Shown: piece by piece, positions 15,859 through 24,745 of the stretch
Layout of the letters: each line of letters begins with the position of its first letter
How positions within the stretch are numbered: the first letter of the stretch is position 1
From: Micromonospora sp. WMMA1363
Lineage (GTDB): Bacteria; Actinomycetota; Actinomycetes; Mycobacteriales; Micromonosporaceae
Assembly: GCF_030345795.1 (NCBI RefSeq)
Contig: NZ_JAUALB010000001.1
Coordinates: 1,297,001 to 1,361,000, forward strand
DNA: 64,000 nt
Direction: 5' to 3'
Made by a program: the position numbers and the translations under genes
The notes under the pieces: generated by a model
What the model was told of the DNA's origin: nothing
Database searches by the model: none
The model's input: only the letters and a program-made list of their open reading frames with translations

Positions 15859-17241
15859 ATGTCTAGAGCGATGCCAGGAGTGCGAGCCAGTACGGTGCCG
15901 GCCTGGAGGGCGCTCCCGTCGGTTCTCCGCGATGCCCACCGAACGTTCGTCGATGTTGGGAACTGGTCCAACGGCGACGTCGTGCGCATAGGGCTGGGTG
16001 TCTCTCGTCCGTATCTCGTCACCAATCCAGCCCACGTGCATGAGGTGCTGCAGCAGAAGGCGGCCATCTATCCGCGGGGTGACGACACGGCGATGTGGCG
16101 CTCCGTGCGCAAATTCGTCGGCGACGGCATCCTCGCCGAGGGAGCGACGTGGGCGGCCAGCCGGCGAACCCTGGCACCACTGTTCCGGCCAACCCGCATC
16201 AACGCCATGGTCGACGCCATGGCCGACGCGATCGCAGTCGCCGTGGACGAACTCGACGCCTCGGCCGCCACGGCAATCCCCATCGACGTCGGCCGCGAGT
16301 TGTCCAGGATCGTCTGCGGCGTGATTACGCGAACGTTCTTCGCCGGTCGGATCACGGTGGAGCAGGCTCTTACGATCATGGCGGCGCAGGAAACGATCGT
16401 CACCGCGATGGCGCCCCGGATCCTGGCGCCATTCGTGCCGTGGTGGCTCCCGATGCCCGGCGACCGCCGCTTCCGCGATGCCGTGCGGGCCATCGACGAC
16501 ATCTTGCTGCCTGTTCTGCGCGGCGCGCTACGCGAGCCAGGCGACGGAGACGACCTCCTCTCCGCACTGGCCCGAGGGCGTACCGAGGACGGCGATCCCC
16601 TGAGTGAGAAGCAGATGCGCGATGACCTGGTGTCCATGGTCGCGGTGGCCACCGAAACCAGCTATGTGGCGCTCACCTGGCTCTGGCCGGTCCTCGCCAA
16701 CCATCCCGACGTGGCGAGCAAGCTCTACGACGAGATCGAACGCGTGGTGGGTGCCGGCCCCGTCCGCGCCGACCACCTGCCCGCGCTGACCTACACCAAG
16801 ATGGTCCTCGAGGAACTCCTGCGTCTGTATCCCGCGGGCTGGTTCGTGCCGCGCCGCGCCGCCGCCGACGATGTCCTCGGTGGAGTCCGGATCGACAAGG
16901 GCGCCACCGTGATCCTGTCCCCCTATGCCACCCAGCGGATGACCGCTTGGTGGGGCCCGACCGCGGAACTGTTCGACCCCGAACGGTTCGCCCCCGGCCG
17001 CGCGGCCGGGGGCGAACGCCATCGCTATGCCCACTATCCGTTCGGCGTGGGCATGCACCGTTGTCTTGGCGAGCATCTGTTCAACCTGGAGGCCGTCCTG
17101 ATCGTGGCCACGCTGTTGAACAGGTTCCGGTTCACCGTCACCGACCCCAGCATCCCGCGCATCAAGGTCGCCGGATCCTTGCGTCCCGCACGCAGGGTCG
17201 AAATGATCCTGATCCCTGTCGAACGTTCGGCCACTCGATAG
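15859..17241 (+). CDS. Cytochrome P450
   Basis: The 460-residue monooxygenase starts at ATG 15859, with TGGAGG seven bases upstream. The heme-binding loop is FGVGMHRCLGEH with the axial Cys402. The K-helix ExxR is in EELLRLYP, and the PERF-like motif is FDPERFAPG. The I-helix reads MVAVATETSYVAL, so the usual AGxxT is altered to VATET although Glu-Thr is kept. P450s insert oxygen using electrons from ferredoxin; none is encoded nearby. P450 genes commonly accompany conservons (CvnE), and terpene cyclases lie downstream, so oxidation of the cyclised terpene is a reasonable inference. Confidence 0.92.
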   Translation: MSRAMPGVRASTVPAWRALPSVLRDAHRTFVDVGNWSNGDVVRIGLGVSRPYLVTNPAHVHEVLQQKAAIYPRGDDTAMWRSVRKFVGDGILAEGATWAASRRTLAPLFRPTRINAMVDAMADAIAVAVDELDASAATAIPIDVGRELSRIVCGVITRTFFAGRITVEQALTIMAAQETIVTAMAPRILAPFVPWWLPMPGDRRFRDAVRAIDDILLPVLRGALREPGDGDDLLSALARGRTEDGDPLSEKQMRDDLVSMVAVATETSYVALTWLWPVLANHPDVASKLYDEIERVVGAGPVRADHLPALTYTKMVLEELLRLYPAGWFVPRRAAADDVLGGVRIDKGATVILSPYATQRMTAWWGPTAELFDPERFAPGRAAGGERHRYAHYPFGVGMHRCLGEHLFNLEAVLIVATLLNRFRFTVTDPSIPRIKVAGSLRPARRVEMILIPVERSATR

Positions 17242-17631
17242 GGGCGAGCGGATCCGCACACCTACCGGCAATCGGCGGCCCGCGGCGCCGATGTGGACGC
17301 TTCCGACCGGGAACGGCGATCGGGCGTGTGGCCCGCGACAAGGACCTGCCCCTGGCCGACGCTGATCATTGGCGCGGTAAGTGCTGGCAGTGGAATTCCC
17401 AGCGCCGCGCCAGGGCGGCGACCCGACCGCCTGGCTCCTCGCGGCAGCACAATGGCGGCCACCTGCGCTGATGTGAACGCCTGTTGGGTCACGGCCCGTC
17501 GGTCCCCTCCCGCCGGGGTTGTGCGGTCTTGAGCAAATAGTCTGACAACTGCTAGCGTGCGTCAGTCTGCACGACAACTTGTTCGGCATGCCCCGCCGGC
17601 AAGTTCCTAATGCCCGGCATGGGACGGTTAA
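17242..17631. other. Intergenic region between P450 and conservon
   Basis: There is no convincing gene in these 390 bases. A promoter-like pair (17529-17558) lies about 75 bases before the kinase gene, inside a locally AT-richer patch that also contains TCTGAC...GTCAG inverted elements. Confidence 0.5.
17529..17558 (+). promoter_or_regulatory. Candidate promoter of the conservon operon
   Basis: TTGAGC at 17529-17534 and TAGCGT at 17553-17558 are separated by 18 bases, resembling the actinobacterial housekeeping TTGACA/TAGRRT pattern. It sits 74 bases before the ATG of the kinase gene. This is sequence resemblance only. Confidence 0.4.
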
Positions 17632-20037
17632 ATGCGGCCTCGCAGCACGAATTTGCGCAACAAGGTTATTGCCCTCCTTGCCTCACTCGTTGCCCTCTGG
17701 GCCTTTGCCGCGTGGGTGACATTGCGGGAAGGGGTGAACCTGCTCGGCGTGCAGACGATCAACAGCCAGATCGTCCTGCCGAGCGAGCCCCTGCTCCTGG
17801 AGTTGCAGGTCGAGCGGCGCCACGCCGTCGCCTACCTCGGCGGACCGACGACCGCACGACGCGAGGCGTTCGAGGCCGCCAGCAGCGCCGTTGACCGGAA
17901 CACCAACTCGTTCAAGGCCGCAGCGCGTAGTTGGAAGGCCAGACTGGCCGGCGACGCCGACACCGAACGACACGTGGACGCGACGATCGCTGCGCTGGAC
18001 GGCCTGTCAAACGTCCGTAAGTCCATCGGCGACCGATCCGTCGACCGGGCAGCCGCCGCTACCTCCTACAGCACCGTCATCGAGTCACTGTTCCAGCTCT
18101 ATAACGTCGTGGGCAGCATTGACGACCCGGAAATTAAGGAAGACGGCCAGCACCTGATCGAGTTGTACCGTGTCCGCGAGCTGATCTCGCAGGAAGACGC
18201 ACTTCTTTCGGGCGCGCTGGCCGCCGGAAGGATTACCCCCGGCGAATACCTTCAATTCACCCAGCTGGCCTCCGTGCAGCAGTATCTTGCTGATCAGGTC
18301 GAGGTCAAGCTGCGAGAACCTGACCGGACGCTGTTCCGCCAGCTGATCGCTGGCGAGTCGATCGCTGACCTGCGGCGCGTAGAACAACAGGTCATCTCGG
18401 CCGACCGCGAGCAGACCAGGATTGCCGTCACGGCAGCGGAGTGGGACCGCGTCTCCGACGCCGCGCTGACCGAGATGCAGGACATGGTGCTCGACAGTGG
18501 GCACGCCCTTGTGGACCGGTCGACGCCAGTCGCTATCGGGGTGATCGTCCGCTTGTTCCTGGCCGCGGGTCTCGGTCTGCTCGCTGTCATCGCCTCCATC
18601 GTCGTGTCCATCACCACCGCGCGGGCTCTCGTGGCCCAGCTGCAGCGGCTTCGCGATGCCGCCCACCAGCTCGCCGAGGAGCGACTGCCCCGCGTGGTCG
18701 CCCGGCTCCGCGGAGGCGAGCAGGTGGACGTATCCGCAGAGGCCCCACCACTGGACTTCGGCGACGACGAGATCGGGCAGGTGGGCCAAGCATTCAACCG
18801 CGTCCAGGAGACCGCCATCCGGACCGCGGTGGAACAGGCCGAACTACGGCGCAACGTGCGCGAGGTGTTCCTCAACCTTGCCCGACGTACCCAGGCGCTC
18901 GTCCACCGGCAGGTGACGCTGCTCGACGACATGCAGCGGCAGGAGGAAGACCCGGACACGCTCGAGGGCCTGTACGGAGTCGACCACCTCGCGACCCGGA
19001 TGCGGCGCAACGCGGAGAACCTGATCGTGTTGTCCGGAGCGAAGCCCGGCCGCGCGTGGCGGAAGAGCGTTCCCATGATCGACGTTGTGCGTGGCGCCAT
19101 CCAGGAGGTCGAGGACTACCGACGGGTCGATGTGCGGCACGTCGGCTCCGTCAGCCTGGCCGGCCGATCCGTCAGCGATGTGATCCATCTGTTGGCAGAA
19201 CTGATCGAGAACGCCCTGTCGTTCTCGCCGCCGCACACACGGGTCAACGTGAAGGGGCAACTGGTCGGTAACGGCTACGTGATCGAGATCGAGGATCGCG
19301 GCCTCGGCATGAGCCAGGAGGATCTCGCCGCCGCCAACGCGCAGATCAACAGCCAGGAAGAGTTCAACCTGGCCAACGCCTCTCGACTGGGCCTGTTCGT
19401 GGTGAGCAGCCTCATCCACCGGCACGGAATCCACGTGCAGTTGACGGAATCGCCATATGGCGGTACCACTGCCGTCGTTCTCATCCCCACCGACCTCGTG
19501 ACCGAGGTCTCCGACAACGAGCTCCCAGCCGCTTCTCGGGTAGGCGGGCGAGTGTCGGCTGCGACCCGCCGCAGCGACGATGGTGCACAAGCAGGCGGCA
19601 ACGCGCTGCCTGCCAGCGCGATCGGTCTTGCCGATCCGCCCGCCCCCGCCGCGGACCGTCAGCGGGCGCGAAGCGGCCGGGCACGGAAGGACCTGTCGCC
19701 GTCGGTCGAACCTGCGCCAACCGCGACCGGCGTTCGGGCCTCCGCCAATCCGGCCACGCCTCCGGCGACCTCGCACACCCCGGGCGGCCTGCCACTGCGG
19801 GTACGTCAGGCCAGCCTCGCGCAACAGTTGCGGGATTCCACGGGTGCACGTACCGGTGCCGGCTCAGACGATGAGGACGCGCCCCGACCACCCGAGGAGG
19901 TGCGCAAGATGATGAGTTCCTACCAGAGCGGTACCCAACGCGGCCGCACCGATGCCACGCGCCTGCTCGACGACGAGTCCGGCCAGGCGAGCGACCCCGG
20001 TGGAGGCCCGAACGACGTGCCGGCGGCGGATGAATAG
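17632..20037 (+). CDS. cvnA: Nitrate/sensor-type histidine kinase of a conservon (CvnA)
   Basis: The 801-residue membrane sensor has TM1 at about residues 10-30 (VIALLASLVALWAFAAWV), an extracytoplasmic helical NIT-type sensing domain to about 300, TM2 (VAIGVIVRLFLAAGLGLLAVIASIVVS), a HAMP-like linker, and a region with LYGVDHLATRMRRNAENLIVLSG that holds the presumed phospho-accepting His. The HATPase_c domain follows (N-box HLLAELIENALSFSPP near 520-535, G-box IEDRGLGMS). The last 180 residues are Pro/Ala/Arg-rich and disordered. CvnA proteins scaffold a membrane complex with CvnB, CvnC and the GTPase CvnD, likened to eukaryotic G-protein receptors. All four genes are here in order. Confidence 0.92.
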   Translation: MRPRSTNLRNKVIALLASLVALWAFAAWVTLREGVNLLGVQTINSQIVLPSEPLLLELQVERRHAVAYLGGPTTARREAFEAASSAVDRNTNSFKAAARSWKARLAGDADTERHVDATIAALDGLSNVRKSIGDRSVDRAAAATSYSTVIESLFQLYNVVGSIDDPEIKEDGQHLIELYRVRELISQEDALLSGALAAGRITPGEYLQFTQLASVQQYLADQVEVKLREPDRTLFRQLIAGESIADLRRVEQQVISADREQTRIAVTAAEWDRVSDAALTEMQDMVLDSGHALVDRSTPVAIGVIVRLFLAAGLGLLAVIASIVVSITTARALVAQLQRLRDAAHQLAEERLPRVVARLRGGEQVDVSAEAPPLDFGDDEIGQVGQAFNRVQETAIRTAVEQAELRRNVREVFLNLARRTQALVHRQVTLLDDMQRQEEDPDTLEGLYGVDHLATRMRRNAENLIVLSGAKPGRAWRKSVPMIDVVRGAIQEVEDYRRVDVRHVGSVSLAGRSVSDVIHLLAELIENALSFSPPHTRVNVKGQLVGNGYVIEIEDRGLGMSQEDLAAANAQINSQEEFNLANASRLGLFVVSSLIHRHGIHVQLTESPYGGTTAVVLIPTDLVTEVSDNELPAASRVGGRVSAATRRSDDGAQAGGNALPASAIGLADPPAPAADRQRARSGRARKDLSPSVEPAPTATGVRASANPATPPATSHTPGGLPLRVRQASLAQQLRDSTGARTGAGSDDEDAPRPPEEVRKMMSSYQSGTQRGRTDATRLLDDESGQASDPGGGPNDVPAADE

Positions 20038-20101
20038 CCCAGTAACTAACCGGAGCTGCGAGATCACACTTCGGCCGCTGGCCGGACAGAAAGAGGACAA
20101 C

Positions 20102-20536
20102 GTGGTGCACAGAGAAGCCGCGAGCCCTGACCTGGCCTGGTTGCTCAACGATCTGGTCGGGCGCGTCAGGCAGGCGGAGAATGCGGTCGTCCTCTCCGCG
20201 GACGGTCTGGTGCTGGCCGCCTCAGAGGGGCTGAGCCGCGACGACGGAGACCATCTGGCGGCCATGGCGGCCGGGATTCAGAGCCTGGCCAGAGGAGGGG
20301 CGGAACGATTCCACGGCGGCTCCATCCGCCAGACCATCATCGAGATGGCCGACCGGTTCCTGTTCGTCACCGCGGCTGGTCGTGGCGCATGTCTCGCGGT
20401 GCTGGCCTCCGGTGACGCTGACGTGGGTCTCATCGCCTACGAAATGGCCATGCTCGTCACCCGGACAGGCAAGTATCTGGCGTCGCCGGCGCGGAACAGC
20501 GATCAGCCGTTCGAGGAGAGTTTGACGCGACGATGA
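20102..20536 (+). CDS. cvnB: Roadblock/LC7 domain protein (CvnB)
   Basis: The 144-residue protein starts at GTG 20102 (20105 is also possible), with AGAGGA just upstream. The roadblock/LC7 fold is recognised by LAWLLNDLVGRVRQAENAVVLSADGLVLAASEGLSRDDGDHLAAMAAGIQSLA, the FLFVTAAGRGACLAVLASGDADVGLIAYEMAMLV strands, and a terminal KYLASPAR tail. These proteins regulate small GTPases of the MglA/Cvn type, acting as GAPs or scaffolds. Its stop overlaps the start of the DUF742 gene by four bases, showing coupling. Confidence 0.92.
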   Translation: MVHREAASPDLAWLLNDLVGRVRQAENAVVLSADGLVLAASEGLSRDDGDHLAAMAAGIQSLARGGAERFHGGSIRQTIIEMADRFLFVTAAGRGACLAVLASGDADVGLIAYEMAMLVTRTGKYLASPARNSDQPFEESLTRR

Positions 20537-20925
20537 CCCTTCCCCCAGACGAATCCGCGCAGGAGCTGTGGGTCGACGACGCAGCCGGCCCGGTCGTTCG
20601 ACCGTACGCGCTGACGCATGGGCGAACCCGACCTATCAAGGGCAGTCTGCTCGACCTGATCTCGCTCGTGACCACCGTCCGATCGCCGGCCGCGCACGAC
20701 GTCGGCATAGGACCTGAGCAGCTCCGAGTGGTCAGCATGTGTCGACGTCCACTGTCGGTGGCGGAGGTCGCGGCACACCTCAACCTTCCCGTCGGCACCG
20801 TGCGGGTACTCCTCGACGACCTGCTCGACCGGCAACTCGTCCAGGTCCGCGAGCCCCGGCCTACGACAGATCTTCCCGACGACAGCATCTTTGAGGCAGT
20901 TATCAATGGACTTCGAGCGCTCTGA
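20533..20925 (+). CDS. cvnC: DUF742 protein (CvnC)
   Basis: The 130-residue protein begins ELWVDDAAGPVVRPYALTHGRTRP, the standard DUF742 opening, and has a winged-helix-like C-terminal half (CRRPLSVAEVAAHLNLPVGTVRVLLDDLLDRQLV). In conservons CvnC binds CvnA and CvnB and may link the complex to CvnD. The ATG lies within the last codons of cvnB, and its end overlaps the cvnD start by 20 bases, so the four genes form one translational unit. Confidence 0.92.
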   Translation: MTLPPDESAQELWVDDAAGPVVRPYALTHGRTRPIKGSLLDLISLVTTVRSPAAHDVGIGPEQLRVVSMCRRPLSVAEVAAHLNLPVGTVRVLLDDLLDRQLVQVREPRPTTDLPDDSIFEAVINGLRAL

Positions 20926-21514
20926 CGGACCTGCGGGCGGCAACCGGGTACCGACCGCCACCAAGATCCTGATCGCCGGCGGGTTTGGGGTGGGCAAGAC
21001 CACCATGGTCGGCACGGTCAGCGAGACCAAACCCCTGCGCACGGAGGAAGTGCTCTCCGAAAGGGGTGTCGGGGTCGACGACATCTCCGGCGTGGAGGAG
21101 AAGAGCACCACCACGGTGGCGATGGACTTCGGCCGGATCACCATCAGCGAGGATCTGGTGCTCTACCTGTTCGGCACGCCCGGACAGGACCGGTTCTGGT
21201 TCGTCTGGGACGAGTTGGCGCTCGGCGCGCTCGGCGCGGTCGTCCTCGCCGACACCCGCCGACTCGCCGACTGCTTCCCGTCCGTCGACTACTTCGAGCG
21301 GCAGGGCACCCCGTTCATCGTGGCGGTGAACTGCTTCGACGGTGCCCGGCAGTACAGCCTCGAAGAGGTGCAGATGGCGTTGGACCTCGACCCGGATGTG
21401 CCGGTGATGCTGTGCGACGCCCGTAAACGGGAGTCCAGCAAGGAGGTCCTCATCACCCTGCTTCAGCACGTGATGAAGGGACGGAGGCGCGAGCCCGAGT
21501 CGGTGGGGCCTTGA
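20906..21514 (+). CDS. cvnD: Small GTP-binding protein (CvnD)
   Basis: The 202-residue GTPase has P-loop GGFGVGKTTMVG, a switch region with STTTVAMDFGRI, the G3 motif GTPGQDRFWFVWDEL and the VVLADTRRL/IVAVNCFDG strands characteristic of conservon GTPases (ATP/GTP-binding protein family). The ATG at 20906 is preferred because it yields the usual short leader before TKILIAGGFGVGKTT. It should cycle between GDP and GTP at the membrane complex formed by CvnA-C. In characterised conservons it controls development or secondary metabolism; here the terpene cyclases downstream are attractive outputs. Confidence 0.93.
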   Translation: MDFERSDGPAGGNRVPTATKILIAGGFGVGKTTMVGTVSETKPLRTEEVLSERGVGVDDISGVEEKSTTTVAMDFGRITISEDLVLYLFGTPGQDRFWFVWDELALGALGAVVLADTRRLADCFPSVDYFERQGTPFIVAVNCFDGARQYSLEEVQMALDLDPDVPVMLCDARKRESSKEVLITLLQHVMKGRRREPESVGP

Positions 21515-21907
21515 GGTTGGAGGAGGGTGACGCCGCCGAACTGATTCCCCGCATCCGCGCCTTCGCGGGATGACCCGATGGATGCTCCATGACGGACCAG
21601 CGGCCGTCCTGCCGGCGTTGCGGGTCGCGCGAGCTGCCCACGCCGGCGGCGCGTACCGACCAGCGGATGGGCGACAAACTGACGGGCCACCGGCACGGGT
21701 GAAGACCCCTCGCGCGCTCACGACCCGTCGATCCAGTGCCACCTTCGGTAGCTGCCCGAGAGTCTGACGGCTTCGAGCGGAATGTCGCGCCACCTGGCGT
21801 GGCGGGGGCATGCATGCGATGATCATCCATGCCCTTGCTTCACCAGACCGGTGGCCGGGCTACCGCCCCAAAGCGTCCGGGTGAACGACGGATCGGTAAG
21901 GAGCTCA

Positions 21908-21994
21908 ATGTCTGAGGCGAACGCCGTCGCCGGCCGGGCCGTAGCCAGCGTCTCCTCTTGCACGAGGCCTCCATCATCATGGCTACGCTGCTGA
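21908..21994 (+). CDS. Candidate 28-residue leader peptide upstream of terpene cyclases
   Basis: ATG 21908 is preceded four bases upstream by AAGGAG (21898-21903), one of the best ribosome-binding sites in the region, and opens a 28-codon frame rich in Ser, Ala and Val ending WLRC. It resembles nothing I know. The end of the frame runs into the hairpin at 21990-22017, so translation would melt the stem, as expected of an attenuating leader. It may instead be chance or the original start of a frameshifted gene. Confidence 0.35.
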   Translation: MSEANAVAGRAVASVSSCTRPPSSWLRC

Positions 21995-22017
21995 GCCGGT
22001 ATCGGTTCCGGCTCAGC
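21990..22017. terminator. Hairpin between conservon and terpene cyclase genes
   Basis: GCTGAGCCGG (21990-21999) and CCGGCTCAGC (22008-22017) form a perfect 10-bp stem with loop TATCGGTT, ending 21 bases before the first cyclase start. It may terminate the conservon transcript or attenuate the cyclase operon. Confidence 0.55.
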
Positions 22018-22037
22018 CGACCTCACGCCACGGCTCG

Positions 22038-23021
22038 GTGCATCGCCGCGGACCGGCCGAACACGCCCGCTCTGCCATCGTGCGGAAGATCCTCGGTCTC
22101 GTGACTCCGACCCCGCACGTACCGCTCGCCGCCGGCGACGCGCTCACCGCAGCGGAGCAGGGACGGGCCTGCGCGTTGGCGGTCAGCCTCGAACGTGACC
22201 TACACGAAGTCGTGTCCCACCACCAGGACCTGTTCGTCGGCCGGCCGTTCGACCCTGCGCTCGTCAGCGGCATCGCGATGTCGGTTGCCTTCACCGCGCC
22301 CGAGTGCACCTTCGAGCAGCTGCGGCCTACCGCTCGGACTGTGTTGTGGGTGTTCGCGGCGGACTGGCACGTCGACTATCTGGCGCAGACGGAAAGGGAC
22401 GTCTCGGCTCTCGTCGCTGGCTGCCTCGCGGTCGCGGATGGCAGCCGCCGCGACGACGAGCACCCGCTGGCGCGGCTGCTTGCCGACATTCGGGACGAGT
22501 TGGCTGTGGCACCGGGGTTCGCGGCCGTGTATCCGATGTGGCGAGAAGAACTCGGGCGCGTGTTCGCAGCGATGGCGCTGGAGTTGAGGTGGAAGACCAC
22601 GCACGAGGCGCCACCAGCCTCTCGACGTTCGGCTCCGACGCTCGACGAGTACCTGGCCAACGCCGACAACGTCGCCGGCGTTCTGGTCAGCGTGACGCAC
22701 TGGGCTCACCTCGCTGACCCGGACAGCCTCGATCACCTCGACGACCTGAGAGCGGCCAGCCGGGCGGTGCAGCGCGCGATCCGGCTGATCAACGACCTGG
22801 CGACGTATCGGCGTGACCTCCAGTGGGGAGATCTGAACGCACTCATGTTGGTGAGCGACTCCACCGAGGTGACCACCAGGCTCGCGGCGGTCATCGAGGC
22901 CTGCCACGACCTGATTCGGCCCCTGGAAACAACCTGCCCCCGGCAGGCCGCTTTCCTGAGACGGCAGGTTACGTTCACCAGCGGCTTTTATCAGCTGTCA
23001 GACTTTTGGGGCAACCTGTGA
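22038..23021 (+). CDS. Class I terpene synthase (diterpene type)
   Basis: The protein has 327 residues from GTG 22038 (GTG 22101 is an alternative). The aspartate-rich motif is FAADWHVDYLA, with D109 and D113 in place of the canonical DDxxD, and the second metal motif is INDLATYRRD with N252, T256 and D260 (NSE/DTE type). Both bind Mg2+ to ionise a prenyl diphosphate. The gene overlaps the class II cyclase gene by GTGA, so the two are made together, which is the usual arrangement for bacterial diterpene pairs: class II cyclises GGPP to a copalyl-type diphosphate, class I ionises it. Confidence 0.85.
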   Translation: MHRRGPAEHARSAIVRKILGLVTPTPHVPLAAGDALTAAEQGRACALAVSLERDLHEVVSHHQDLFVGRPFDPALVSGIAMSVAFTAPECTFEQLRPTARTVLWVFAADWHVDYLAQTERDVSALVAGCLAVADGSRRDDEHPLARLLADIRDELAVAPGFAAVYPMWREELGRVFAAMALELRWKTTHEAPPASRRSAPTLDEYLANADNVAGVLVSVTHWAHLADPDSLDHLDDLRAASRAVQRAIRLINDLATYRRDLQWGDLNALMLVSDSTEVTTRLAAVIEACHDLIRPLETTCPRQAAFLRRQVTFTSGFYQLSDFWGNL

Positions 23022-24655
23022 TCAGCGAGGGGACCGTGCCCACCGGCGCCGTGAACGGCGACATCGGGGCCGCCGTTCGTGATCTGATCGCCGGGTTGGA
23101 AGCGGAGCCGTGGGGTCAGGTTGCCCCCTCGGTGCACGAGACCGCACGGTTCGTGACACTGGCACCGTGGCTCGACGGGCACGCCGATCGCATCGCGCAC
23201 CTGCTGCGCGCCCAGCGGACGGACGGAGGGTGGGGCCCGCCGCAGGGGTACGCACTGGTTCCCACCCTGAGCGCCACCGAGGCGCTTCTCGCGACCCTCC
23301 GGGCAATAGGGGCAGGGGCACAGCGGGATCATGGGGCGGCGCGCCTGGCCACCGCGGCCGCCCGAGGCATGCAGGCGCTCAGCAACTGGCTCCGCGCAGA
23401 CCTGCTGGTGCCGGACACACCGGGAGCGGACCTCATCGTGCCGTCCCTGGTGACAGAGATCAATCAGCACCTTGACCGAATCGAGCATGCGGCGGCGCCC
23501 TGCCTCGAACCCTGGCAGGGCGTGCGGTTGGGTCTGCCGGCGGGCATGGACGAGGCCCGCCTACTCAAGGTCCGGCAGGCCTTGGCGGCTGGAGCTGAGC
23601 TGCCCGGCAAGTTGCTGCATTTCCTGGAGGTCTTGGGCCCTGCTGCCCGGCGCGCCGCGGGTATCCGCCCGGTGGGGCCCGGCGCCGTCGGTGCCTCGCC
23701 GGCGGCAACGGCTGCCTGGATCGGCGGCCCCGATTCACTCACCCCCACCGAGCCCGCCCTGGTCCACCTGGCGAACGTCGCTGATGGTGGACCTGTCCCC
23801 TGTCCGTTTCCCATCACCGTCTTCGAACAGGCGTGGGTGGTGAGCGGACTGGCACGCGCCGGCATGCGGATCGCGGTGCCCCCGGGCATCGTGGCGAGCC
23901 TGGGCGCGGCGATGGGCCCGAAGGGGACCCGCACCGGGCCTGGACTTCCCGCCGACGCGGACACCACGTCGGTGGCGCTGTATGCGCTCGGACAGCTCGG
24001 CCGGCCACTGGACCCCGGATGCTTGTGGACGTACGAAACCGCGGACGGGTTCTGCACGTGGCCAGGCGAGGACGGGTTCTCCGTCACCACCAACGCACAC
24101 GTCCTGGATGCCTTCGGTCAGCACGTGCACGGTAACGCCCACCCCGCGGCTCGGTACGTGGCAGCCATCGAGCGGCTGACGACGACCCTGCGAGAGCACC
24201 AGCTGCCCGATGGACAGTGGCACGACCGATGGCACGCCTCGCCGTACTACGCCACCATGTGCTGCGCCCTCGCCCTCGGTGAATTCGGCCGCCGCCCCAT
24301 CGCGGTCGACGCGGTGGTGAAGGCCGTCGACTGGATCGTGTCCACCCAACGGTCCGACGGGTCGTGGGGGCGTTGGGGCGGCACCGCCGAGGAGACCGCT
24401 TATGCGCTGCAGGTGCTCCTGACCGCGTCCCCGGGCACCGCTGGAGTCCACGCGGCGACGAGGCGCGGCTGGGCGTACCTGCGTGACGCGGCGGGCCACA
24501 GCCCCCGTCCGCCGCTCTGGTATGGCAAGGAGCTCTACCACCCGACGGCGATCGTCCAGGCCGCGGTGCTCGCCGCACTTCACCTCGCACGACAGCAGCC
24601 GGAGCTGACCGCAGCGGCATCACCACAACCACCCCCAACCGTGACAGGCTGGTGA
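23018..24655 (+). CDS. Class II diterpene cyclase (copalyl diphosphate synthase-like)
   Basis: The 545-residue beta-gamma-domain cyclase starts at GTG 23018, overlapping the stop of the class I synthase. QW-like repeats are seen in LLRAQRTDGGWGPPQGYALVPTLSATEALLAT, EHQLPDGQWHDRWHASPYYATMCCALALGEF and STQRSDGSWGRWGGTAEETAYALQVLL. The general-acid motif is DADTT at residues 313-317, so the third Asp of the canonical DxDD is Thr; the central Asp that protonates the alkene is kept. The expected reaction is protonation-initiated bicyclisation of GGPP, retaining the diphosphate. No GGPP synthase is encoded in the window, so substrate must come from elsewhere. Confidence 0.88.
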   Translation: MISEGTVPTGAVNGDIGAAVRDLIAGLEAEPWGQVAPSVHETARFVTLAPWLDGHADRIAHLLRAQRTDGGWGPPQGYALVPTLSATEALLATLRAIGAGAQRDHGAARLATAAARGMQALSNWLRADLLVPDTPGADLIVPSLVTEINQHLDRIEHAAAPCLEPWQGVRLGLPAGMDEARLLKVRQALAAGAELPGKLLHFLEVLGPAARRAAGIRPVGPGAVGASPAATAAWIGGPDSLTPTEPALVHLANVADGGPVPCPFPITVFEQAWVVSGLARAGMRIAVPPGIVASLGAAMGPKGTRTGPGLPADADTTSVALYALGQLGRPLDPGCLWTYETADGFCTWPGEDGFSVTTNAHVLDAFGQHVHGNAHPAARYVAAIERLTTTLREHQLPDGQWHDRWHASPYYATMCCALALGEFGRRPIAVDAVVKAVDWIVSTQRSDGSWGRWGGTAEETAYALQVLLTASPGTAGVHAATRRGWAYLRDAAGHSPRPPLWYGKELYHPTAIVQAAVLAALHLARQQPELTAAASPQPPPTVTGW

Positions 24656-24689
24656 AGGGCGCCGGATCGCACCGGTCTGGCGGGCCGGA

Positions 24690-24737
24690 CGGGGCGAGGC
24701 CCACGGCCGGAGCACGCCGGTCGCGGGCCTCGCCCCG
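24690..24737. terminator. Convergent terminator between cyclase and peptidase genes
   Basis: CGGGGCGAGGCCC (24690-24702) pairs with GGGCCTCGCCCCG (24725-24737) around a 22-nt loop containing a smaller hairpin. It lies between the 3' ends of two convergent genes and can serve both. Confidence 0.75.
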
Positions 24738-24745
24738 ACGTCGGG

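Larger units (their letters stand above)
21515..22037. other. Intergenic region between conservon and terpene cyclases
   Basis: These 523 bases hold no full gene. They contain a short ORF with a strong ribosome-binding site (21908-21994) and a strong hairpin (21990-22017). The first part (21515-21900) shows nothing recognisable. Confidence 0.5.
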
